NCBI GenBank assembly: GCA_028688535.1
Contig: JAQTXY010000023.1
Span: 1 to 11,802 of the forward strand
Direction: 5' to 3'
From: Methanothrix sp.
GTDB taxonomy: Archaea; Halobacteriota; Methanosarcinia; Methanotrichales; Methanotrichaceae
Length of the DNA stretch: 11,802 nucleotides
Shown here in pieces: positions 1 through 5,215 of the stretch (position 1 is the first letter of the stretch; each line of letters starts with the position of its first letter). The position numbers and the translations under genes were made by a program. The notes under the pieces are model-generated. The model ran no database searches. It saw nothing but the letters and a program-made list of their open reading frames with translations, and had not been told where the DNA came from.

Positions 1-89
1 GGTTAGGGCGCGAGACTCATAGGGTAATACGATTAACGCGCGCTTCCTGAGGTATCTCGAAGTCGCGGGCTCGAATCCCGCCCCCGGCA
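1..89 (+). tRNA. tRNA-Met (CAU), elongator type, 5' truncated, with intron
   Basis: The window opens in the D-loop (GG at 1-2), so the acceptor 5' strand and half of the D-arm are outside. Visible parts are the D-stem 3' strand (6-9), anticodon stem CGAGA (11-15) pairing with TCTCG (55-59), anticodon CAT (18-20), variable region (60-64), T-stem GCGGG/CCCGC (65-69 and 77-81), acceptor 3' strand CCCCGGC (82-88) and discriminator A89. C90 and C91 follow but then T, so CCA is not fully encoded. An intron splits the anticodon loop after position 37. The elongator identity comes from resemblance to methanogen and haloarchaeal intron-bearing elongator tRNA-Met, not the initiator. The T-loop reads CTCGAAT, so position 54 is C instead of the almost invariant T. 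Confidence 0.88.
22..53 (+). other. tRNA-Met intron (32 nt) with bulge-helix-bulge splice motif
   Basis: Removing 22-53 restores a 7-base anticodon loop (CTCATAA) closed by the CGAGA/TCTCG stem. The flanks form the archaeal splice structure: CTCA (16-19) pairs with TGAG (48-51) as the central 4-bp helix. One 3-base bulge is T20-A21-G22, the other is G52-T53-A54. Cleavage after the second base of each bulge gives the boundaries used here. The inner helix is short (GG 23-24 with CC 46-47). Intron position 37/38 is the canonical archaeal site. Confidence 0.85.
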
Positions 90-104
90 CCTTCTTACTG
101 GTAA

Positions 105-109
105 TTTTT
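105..109 (+). terminator. Possible T-run terminator of the tRNA gene
   Basis: A run of five T lies 15 bases after the end of the mature tRNA. Archaeal RNA polymerase can terminate at short T-runs without a hairpin. No other candidate is visible before 130. Confidence 0.35.
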
Positions 110-366
110 ATAGCATAGGGCTCATTTTAGTTCTCAGGTGATCTCATTAGTCAAGCCCGATAATCTTGTTACGTCTATCTCTACTTTCCTTCCCAGGCGA
201 TAAAGAGCGAAGGGAAAAGTTAGCTGTGAAGGCAAAGACACCTCTATCTAAATTCATTATAGAGATCGTTGAGATCAGTCTCTAGGAAGATGCGGATTGC
301 AAGCCGGGCGGCAATACTCACAAAGAGATCTCCGCATCAGGACGGTCTATCTGCCGGCTCAATACC
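110..366. other. Intergenic stretch, no gene seen
   Basis: Between the tRNA and the small secreted protein there is no convincing reading frame. An open frame at 297-494 has no protein-like composition or start signal and overlaps the secreted protein gene in another frame. No repeat array or RNA gene was recognised. Confidence 0.5.
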
Positions 367-374
367 CTTATATC
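367..374 (+). promoter_or_regulatory. TATA-box candidate for the small secreted protein
   Basis: CTTATATC is centred about 26 bases before the ATG at 397. That is the usual archaeal distance from TATA box to transcription start, so the mRNA may begin at or very near the ATG (leaderless). This fits the absence of any Shine-Dalgarno sequence upstream of 397. Confidence 0.4.
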
Positions 375-396
375 AACTATGATCAACCGCTATGTT

Positions 397-708
397 ATGA
401 AATCGATTATTGCACTAGCGATGCTTCTGTCTCTCGTTCTGCCGAGTTTGGCTTTGTCCCCTGTCGAGAAGGCATATGCAGATGGCGTGAATGATGGTGT
501 AAAGCTGGGAAAATTGATGAATAATATAGAAGAGTACAATATAGCCGTCCAGCAATTTAATGACAAAATAAATCAGACTTTTGGAGCCAATGCGTCAGTG
601 ATGTGGCTGCCTAAGATCGCGGTTCCTGTATCCAAATTCTCAGGCACTCCAAAGCCGATTCACAAAATGGATGGAACTCCTGCTGAGACCAATGTTGTAC
701 AATATTGA
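397..708 (+). CDS. Small secreted protein of unknown function
   Basis: The product has 103 residues. It starts with a clear Sec-type signal peptide: MK, a hydrophobic core over residues 3-19, and a likely cleavage around residues 19-22. The mature part begins SPVEKAYADG and continues with a polar, Asn/Gln-rich, probably helical segment up to about residue 60, then a Pro/Lys-rich tail. No catalytic motif or cysteine pair is seen. An ATG at 379 is in frame, but the ATG at 397 gives a normal signal peptide and sits at the right distance from the TATA-like box for a leaderless transcript. I do not recognise the family with certainty. The gene stands alone, with about 190 empty bases before the next, oppositely oriented, remnant. 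Confidence 0.6.
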   Translation: MKSIIALAMLLSLVLPSLALSPVEKAYADGVNDGVKLGKLMNNIEEYNIAVQQFNDKINQTFGANASVMWLPKIAVPVSKFSGTPKPIHKMDGTPAETNVVQY

Positions 709-901
709 AATGACTTCCTCCTGGCTGTGGCTCGCAGAGAAGCTGAAAGCCACATAACAGTGAAATTGCAGCGGCGCACCCACGCAGCAAGCTGTGGAGC
801 ATCCGAGGCGTCGCCGCATGAAGCTGGAACCACGATGCAATGATACAAGCCTAAGTTGAACACATATGCACTTTATCCCCGATGCAAGCCGGCCCTCGTC
901 T
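709..901. other. Intergenic stretch, nothing recognised
   Basis: No supported gene, repeat or RNA element is seen. Open frames on the minus strand here (611-863) run through the secreted protein gene and have arbitrary composition. The stretch separates the end of the secreted protein gene from the 3' end of the TPR fragment on the other strand. Confidence 0.4.
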
Positions 902-1240
902 CTATCCCAGTTCTTCTGCCTTATTGAAGGCGGTTTCTGCTTCTTTTATTCGACCCATCTGTTGGAGGGCAAGACTTTTGCTGATCCAAGCCATCGTATC
1001 GTTTGGATTTAGCCGGATAGCTTCGTCGCAAGCCTGGATGGCTTCGTCGTATTTGCCCTGCTGAACGAGAACTACTCCTTTACCGGCCCAGACAGCGGCG
1101 AAGTTGGGATCTATTCGTATCGCCTCATCACATTCTTCGATGGCCTCATCGAACTTACTCTGAGCAACGAGCACTACCCCTTTGCCGGTCCAGGCATTGG
1201 CAAAGTTGGGATTAAGCCTGATCGCTTCATTATAATACCA
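902..1240 (-). pseudogene. TPR-repeat protein fragment, 5' truncated
   Basis: The frame encodes about three tetratricopeptide units. The repeat signature FDEAIEECDEAIRIDPNFAA is followed by KYDEAIQACDEAIRLNPN and KEAETAFNKAEELG, ending at the stop at 902. TPR modules are protein-protein interaction scaffolds. Good TPR sequence (YNEAIRLNPNFANAW) continues in frame upstream of the GTG at 1172-1174. It breaks off near 1240, preceded by unrelated residues and an in-frame TAA, with no ATG in between. The simplest reading is the 3' remnant of a longer TPR gene whose 5' part was lost or replaced. A short protein starting at the GTG, cutting into a repeat unit, is the alternative. The C-terminus looks intact. 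Confidence 0.65.
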
Positions 1241-1273
1241 CCCATTTGATCTTGATTTATGCGACGCCGTTTA

Positions 1274-1303
1274 AGGAGTCCTTAGCGCTCTCGCTGGACT
1301 CTT
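1274..1303. repeat. Perfect-stem hairpin beside the TPR truncation point
   Basis: GAGTCC (1276-1281 region) pairs with GGACTC (1296-1301). A further G-T wobble and an A-T pair extend the stem outwards to 1274/1303. After a 2-base TT bulge (1282-1283), an inner stem AGCG (1284-1287) pairs with CGCT (1292-1295) over a CTCT loop. The whole gives about 12 pairs in 30 bases. It sits 34 bases beyond the point where TPR similarity stops. It could be a terminator, a structured RNA piece or a remnant of a mobile-element end; the sequence does not decide. Confidence 0.5.
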
Positions 1304-1333
1304 ATATCATGCTCGGTCGATATATCAAAAATA

Positions 1334-1356
1334 CTTATATCTATAATTATTATACG
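1334..1356 (+). promoter_or_regulatory. AT-rich promoter region of the 1393 gene
   Basis: Two TATA-like segments are seen, CTTATATC at 1334-1341 and TTATTATACG at 1347-1356. The second would place a transcription start near 1377-1382, close to the start codons of the following gene. It is a candidate only, because the whole stretch 1305-1380 is AT-rich. Confidence 0.3.
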
Positions 1357-1392
1357 TACTATTTACCGCAATAAGTATAAGTGGTGATTGAA

Positions 1393-1704
1393 ATGTCTTT
1401 AAGAGCAGCATGTGGATCCCTTAAAGTCAAGGATGGGAAAAGTAAATCTGGAACTGTTTATATTGATATTAATGCCGAGCCTAACATATTAGATTCGGAT
1501 ACAGGCGTACCAGATGCGGACCTATTTTATACTCGGGAAATTGGGAGTGGTGATTTTCCTCGAACAAAATGCAAAATAGTATCATTTAAGGATATTTATT
1601 TTGTGGATAGAGTTGATATTGCCCATGGACATGATGATAAAAGATTTAACTTAGATGATGATTTCGTACTTAGGGAGGGCAAAGAACACCTGAAAATTCA
1701 TTGA
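1393..1704 (+). CDS. Hypothetical 103-residue protein
   Basis: I do not recognise a family. From ATG 1393 the product has 103 residues, is acidic in its second half (LDDDFVLREGKE near the C-terminus) and has no signal peptide, membrane segment or repeat. Early residues SGTVYIDINAEPN suggest beta structure. It contains two cysteines (C7, C60) and a DIAHGHDD segment that might bind metal, but there is no family evidence for this. In-frame GTG codons at 1381 and 1384 are possible earlier starts; no Shine-Dalgarno sequence supports any of them. Base composition is AT-richer than in the operon that follows, and it lies in the accessory-looking part of the window. It may be a recently acquired or orphan gene. 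Confidence 0.45.
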   Translation: MSLRAACGSLKVKDGKSKSGTVYIDINAEPNILDSDTGVPDADLFYTREIGSGDFPRTKCKIVSFKDIYFVDRVDIAHGHDDKRFNLDDDFVLREGKEHLKIH

Positions 1705-2009
1705 GATGCAGAAGGTGAGGGTGCGAGGATAGTAGAAATATCTTATATGGTTATTGCAGATAAATGATACTGTAGCCTAGAATCGAAAAACATTATCAAA
1801 TTGGGAGCGGGGAAGGTTTGGGATGAAATGAAACCTTGCTCTTTTATTTTTTCGTAATACCCCGATGCTTGGAAGAAGCTGGTAATCTGTTTATTAAAGA
1901 ACTTTTTGGGATAGGAATCAAAGAAAGCATTGGTTAGAGCTGCACAGCGAAATTTCCGAAATATTGAATTAGATTTCGGAAGGATTAAATTCATATGATT
2001 GCGATAAGA
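1705..2009. other. AT-rich gap of about 370 bases with a doubtful minus-strand ORF
   Basis: An open frame on the minus strand (2027 to 1743, 94 residues, rich in Phe, Lys, Ser and Ile) occupies most of this gap. It has no Shine-Dalgarno sequence and no recognisable motif. Its composition fits random AT-rich DNA as well as a gene, so I do not call it a CDS. The gap also holds the hairpin at 1956-1981 and leads into the promoter of the sulfur operon. Confidence 0.4.
1956..1981. repeat. 8-bp perfect inverted repeat upstream of the sulfur operon
   Basis: TCCGAAAT (1956-1963) and ATTTCGGA (1974-1981) are perfect inverted complements separated by 10 bases. It lies about 30 bases upstream of the TATA-like box and about 97 bases upstream of the HTH regulator start. 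It could be an operator for a dimeric regulator or a simple hairpin. Confidence 0.4.
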
Positions 2010-2017
2010 TTTATATG
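2010..2017 (+). promoter_or_regulatory. TATA-box candidate for the sulfur-transfer operon
   Basis: TTTATATG is a good archaeal TATA-box match. It would set transcription start near 2037-2043 and a 5' leader of roughly 35-40 bases before the ATG at 2078. No other TATA-like box is seen between it and the gene, and no internal promoter is obvious through 6206. Confidence 0.5.
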
Positions 2018-2077
2018 CACATAGCATTTGATTAACGATTGTGATGTGGAATAATTATTAGCTAATTTGAGGGTCCA

Positions 2078-2416
2078 ATGCAGATGAAATCGCCATGTGA
2101 GCAGATCGTATGGGATATCCTGCCCAGCATCAGGGCGGCAATTGCCGAAGAGCTGGTCAAGAGAGGAATATCCCAGAAAGAGGTCTCCAGGATGCTGGGT
2201 ATCACGCCTCCGGCTGTGTCCCAGTACGTCTCCAAGAAAAGAGGCTACAATATCGAATTTAGAGAAGACATTCGCCAGTCCATTGGTGTCCTTGCCGACG
2301 ACCTCATCGAAGGGAAAGTAAAAGGCAATGAACTCGTGCCGAGGATCTGCCAGATCTGCCGAATGCTGCAGGACGACGAGGCGGCTTGCATTTCCACCAA
2401 ATGCAAGGGACTGTGA
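2078..2416 (+). CDS. HTH transcriptional regulator with C-terminal Cys cluster
   Basis: The product has 112 residues. Residues 18-75 hold a Cro/XRE-type helix-turn-helix; ISQKEVSRMLGITPPAVSQY (30-49) contains the turn and recognition helix. The C-terminal end carries C91-X2-C94-X9-C104-X4-C109, a spacing suitable for Zn or an Fe-S cluster. The architecture resembles archaeal predicted regulators of the COG2522 type. The start at 2078 has GAGGG (2070-2074) four bases upstream; the in-frame ATG at 2084 gives more usual spacing and is equally possible. The stop is followed after one base by the larE ATG, so translation is likely coupled. It is a candidate autoregulator of the operon, perhaps sensing metal, Fe-S or sulfur state; the signal is inference. 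Confidence 0.8.
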   Translation: MQMKSPCEQIVWDILPSIRAAIAEELVKRGISQKEVSRMLGITPPAVSQYVSKKRGYNIEFREDIRQSIGVLADDLIEGKVKGNELVPRICQICRMLQDDEAACISTKCKGL

Positions 2417-2417
2417 A

Positions 2418-3230
2418 ATGAATCTGGCAGATAAGCTGGAAGACCTGAAAAAGAGGATTGCAGAGAAAGGAAAGATACTGGTGGCCTACTCCGGCGGCGT
2501 GGACAGCAGCCTTCTGGCCAGAGTGGCGCACGATGCTCTGGGAGGCAATTCTCTGGCCGTGATCCTGGACAGCAGGGTCATGCCCAGAAGCGAGCTATTG
2601 AGTGCAAGAGAGCTGGCAGCATCCCTGGGGTTCAATTACCGAATAGCAGAATTCCCCATTCTGAAAGAGGAGCAATTTTGCACTAATCCGGTCACGCGCT
2701 GCTACATTTGCAAGAAGAAGTCCGCTGCGGTTTTAAAAAGCATCGCCAGAGAGGAAGGCATCGGCTGCATCGCTGACGGTGTCAACCTCTCCGATTTCCG
2801 TGACTATCGGCCCGGAATTGCCGCCTGCGATGAAGAAGGAATCTGGCATCCTTTTGTGGACGCGGCGATAACCAAAGAGGATATTCGCGCCCTGGCTCAT
2901 AACCTGGGCCTGGATGTCTGGAACAAGCCTTCCGCAGCCTGCCTTGCTTCCCGAATACCTTATGGCCAGACGATTACGCCGGAGAGCTTGAGAATGGTGC
3001 AAGAAGCAGAAGAATACCTGAGGAGCCTGGGCTTTTTGCAGCTACGGGTGCGATCCCACAGTCGAGTGGCCCGAATTGAGCTGCAAGAGCAGGATATGGT
3101 CACGGCCATGAATTGCCGCGATAAGATCGCCAAGACGCTCAAAGCCATCGGGTTTGACTATGTCGCCCTGGATCTGGAGGGCTTTCGCAGCGGGAGCATG
3201 GACGAGGGTCTCATGAAAGAGGTCGTATGA
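2418..3230 (+). CDS. larE: LarE-type ATP-dependent sulfur transferase
   Basis: The product has 270 residues, the normal length for LarE. The N-terminal PP-loop SGGVDSS (25-31) binds ATP for adenylation of the substrate. The motif WNKPSAACLASRIPYG (168-183) is the LarE signature; C175 aligns with the sacrificial Cys176 of Lactobacillus plantarum LarE. In LarABCE systems LarE inserts sulfur into the nicotinate-derived precursor of the nickel-pincer nucleotide. C95-X2-C98 (RCYIC), together with C175, could alternatively hold an Fe-S cluster, as reported for a subset of LarE proteins. No larA, larB or larC is in the window, so the in vivo substrate is open. The ATG at 2418 is chosen because it begins one base after the regulator stop and gives a family-typical N-terminus; an upstream extension to 2328 would overlap the regulator. 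Confidence 0.88.
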   Translation: MNLADKLEDLKKRIAEKGKILVAYSGGVDSSLLARVAHDALGGNSLAVILDSRVMPRSELLSARELAASLGFNYRIAEFPILKEEQFCTNPVTRCYICKKKSAAVLKSIAREEGIGCIADGVNLSDFRDYRPGIAACDEEGIWHPFVDAAITKEDIRALAHNLGLDVWNKPSAACLASRIPYGQTITPESLRMVQEAEEYLRSLGFLQLRVRSHSRVARIELQEQDMVTAMNCRDKIAKTLKAIGFDYVALDLEGFRSGSMDEGLMKEVV

Positions 3231-3240
3231 AAGAGGTTCT

Positions 3241-4434
3241 ATGGACGTCCAGGAGATAAGAAAGGATTTTCCTATCCAAAAGGATGTCATCTATTTGGAT
3301 AGCGCCTCCACCAGCCTGACGCCGGAACCTGTTCTGGAGGCGGTCTCAGATTATTACCGTGGCTACAAGGCCAATGTAGGCAGGGGCATTTACCGCATGG
3401 CGCAGCTTGCCGACCAGCGCTACCGGGATGCTCACCGCAAAACTGCGAAGTTCATAGGTGCCTTTGAACAAGAAGGCATGATAATCTTCACCAGGAACAC
3501 CACCGAGTCCATCAATATAGTTGCCCGCGGCCTTCGGTGGAAGAAGGGGGAGCGCATCGTCACCACTCTTCTGGAGCATCACTCCAATCTTCTGCCCTGG
3601 ATGAGACTGAGAGAGAAAGGCCTAGATCTGCAGATCATAAAGCCGGACCAAACGGGAATGATCGATCTGGCTGAATATGAAAAAGCGATAATCAAAGGCA
3701 CCCGGCTGGTAGCTGTAAGCCAGCTCTCCAATGCCCTAGGAACGGTTCTTCCTGTAAAGGAGATCGGCAAGATCTGCCGGGAGCAGGGCGCCGCATTGCT
3801 GGTGGACGGCGCCCAGTCCGTGCCACACATGCCCATAGATGTCAAAGATATCGATTGCGATTTTCTCTGCTTCTCCGGACACAAGATGCTCGCGCCCTTG
3901 GGCAGCGGTGTTCTCTGGGTCAAGAAGGAAGGGGAGATCGAGCCGCTCCTGGTGGGCGGAGGCATGGTGGCTGATGTCGGCGAAGATGGTTATGATATCA
4001 AGAAGGGTTATGAGGGACTTGAAGCCGGCACGCCCGACATCTCGGCTGGCATTGGCCTTGGCGCTGCTGTGGACTACCTGACACGAGTGGGTGTTGAGAA
4101 CATCCACCGTCATGAGCAATCGCTTACCAAAAAACTGCTGAATGGGTTAGCGGAGATAGAAGGAGTAACGGTCTATGGCCCGGGCCCTGGTGTTCGGGCG
4201 CGAGGCGGTGTGGTCTCCTTTGCAGTGGAGGGCCTCTTGCCTCACGAGGTGGCTCTTATGCTCGACCAGGCATCGAACATCTGCGTTCGTTCCGGCCATC
4301 ACTGTTGCATTCCCTTAATGAAACATCTTGGGCTGAAATACGGCACCGTGCGCGCCTCGCTCTACCTTTATAACACAGAAGATGAGATTGAAAAGCTGCT
4401 GGCAACGCTGGAGCAAATAGCCAGAATGGCGTAG
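3241..4434 (+). CDS. SufS-type cysteine desulfurase (class V aminotransferase fold)
   Basis: The product has 397 residues, close to the 400-410 usual for group II desulfurases. It converts L-cysteine to alanine with PLP and holds the sulfur as a persulfide. Visible are EHHSN (112-116), the PLP-contacting DGAQ (189-192), the Schiff-base lysine K215 in FSGHK, and the mobile-loop RSGHHCC (350-356), whose C355 aligns with SufS Cys364 of E. coli. C356 beside it is an extra cysteine. The C-terminal RASLYLYNTEDEIEKL segment is typical. The start at 3241 is preceded by GAGGT (3233-3237) and lies 10 bases after larE. It is the only sulfur-mobilising enzyme in the operon and probably the donor for LarE, FdhD and the tRNA thiolase; these pairings are inferred. 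No SufE or SufBCD gene is adjacent. Confidence 0.9.
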   Translation: MDVQEIRKDFPIQKDVIYLDSASTSLTPEPVLEAVSDYYRGYKANVGRGIYRMAQLADQRYRDAHRKTAKFIGAFEQEGMIIFTRNTTESINIVARGLRWKKGERIVTTLLEHHSNLLPWMRLREKGLDLQIIKPDQTGMIDLAEYEKAIIKGTRLVAVSQLSNALGTVLPVKEIGKICREQGAALLVDGAQSVPHMPIDVKDIDCDFLCFSGHKMLAPLGSGVLWVKKEGEIEPLLVGGGMVADVGEDGYDIKKGYEGLEAGTPDISAGIGLGAAVDYLTRVGVENIHRHEQSLTKKLLNGLAEIEGVTVYGPGPGVRARGGVVSFAVEGLLPHEVALMLDQASNICVRSGHHCCIPLMKHLGLKYGTVRASLYLYNTEDEIEKLLATLEQIARMA

Positions 4435-4456
4435 GCCACGCGGGAACGGGCAAGAA

Positions 4457-5215
4457 ATGATCAAAGAATACAAGTGTCTGAGGCTGGACGGCGCCAATGC
4501 CGAGGAATCGACCTGCCAGGTGGTGGAAGAGGTGCCGCTCTCCATCTTCATCAACGGCCGGCATTTCGTTACCGCCATGACCAGCCCCCGGATGAGAAAG
4601 GAATTTGTCTTTGGCCACCTCTTTGCCGAAAGGATTATTGGCGGACCGCAGGAGATCGAGTCTCTGGAGATCGAGGGCAATGTGGCTCGCGCCATTGTCG
4701 CCCATCCCATGCGAGCTATCGTCCCCCGCCGGCCCATTGTGAGTGGCTGCGGCGGAATTGCCTCTTTTTTGGATGAGTCCAAGCTTCCCGAGATCAAGTC
4801 GGATCTGATAATAGATAGAACGCAGGCCCAACAGGCCATGGGGGCCATCTCGCTCTCCGAGACGCATATAGCCACAGGTGGAGTTCATTCCGTGGGCCTC
4901 TTTGCAGAAGACGGACCGATCTGCATAATCGAGGACATCGGCAGGCACAATGCCCTGGACAAAGCCATAGGCTATGCGCTACTCCAGAGGCAATACTTTG
5001 ATTTCAGCCAGACCTTTGCGGCCTGCACAGGCCGGGTCTCCTCAGACATGGCACTCAAGTGCTCAGTGGCCGGCATTCCTATTGTCGTTTCGCGGGGAGC
5101 CACTACAAGCCTTGCCATCTCCATTGCCGAGAGGACGAATCTGTGCATCATCGGTTTTCTGCGGGGAAAGAGACTTTCCGTTTATACCTGCCGGGAGAGA
5201 TTTGCTGTTGACTGA
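4457..5215 (+). CDS. fdhD: FdhD, sulfur carrier for formate dehydrogenase maturation
   Basis: The product has 252 residues, slightly short of E. coli FdhD (277). FdhD accepts persulfide sulfur from a cysteine desulfurase and passes it to the Mo/W-bis-PGD cofactor of formate dehydrogenase. Conserved blocks are TGGVHSVGLF (140-149), EDIGRHNALDKAIG (159-172), TGRVSSDMALKCSVAGIPIV (191-210) and GFLRGKRLSVYT (233-244). The sulfur-relay loop reads SGCGG at 96-100: C98 matches the essential first cysteine of the bacterial CxxC, but the second position is I101. The gene follows the desulfurase by 22 bases, matching the known IscS-to-FdhD relay. No formate dehydrogenase gene is in the window. Its stop TGA (5213-5215) overlaps an ATG at 5215 that is out of frame with the next gene. 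Confidence 0.9.
   Translation: MIKEYKCLRLDGANAEESTCQVVEEVPLSIFINGRHFVTAMTSPRMRKEFVFGHLFAERIIGGPQEIESLEIEGNVARAIVAHPMRAIVPRRPIVSGCGGIASFLDESKLPEIKSDLIIDRTQAQQAMGAISLSETHIATGGVHSVGLFAEDGPICIIEDIGRHNALDKAIGYALLQRQYFDFSQTFAACTGRVSSDMALKCSVAGIPIVVSRGATTSLAISIAERTNLCIIGFLRGKRLSVYTCRERFAVD

Noticed and set aside
297..494. 65-codon plus-strand frame
   Set aside because: Overlaps the signal-peptide gene in another frame and has no start signal or protein-like pattern.
1743..2027. Minus-strand 94-codon open frame as a gene or transposase remnant
   Set aside because: No ribosome site, no motif, AT-rich arbitrary composition; no transposase signature was recognised.
60..2077. Integrated element using the tRNA-Met 3' end as attachment site
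   Set aside because: The tRNA-adjacent, accessory-looking stretch invites the idea, but no integrase gene and no direct repeat of the tRNA 3' end was found in the window.
4256..4948. Long minus-strand open frame of 230 codons
   Set aside because: It lies antisense to the 3' end of the desulfurase and to fdhD, both with clear family motifs; its composition (His/Arg/Gly-rich) is that of a shadow frame.
4974..5207. Upstream extension of the thiolase reading frame across the end of fdhD
   Set aside because: It overlaps the well conserved C-terminal part of fdhD in another frame, and its sequence (Pro/Ser/Arg-rich) is not like any thiolase N-terminus.
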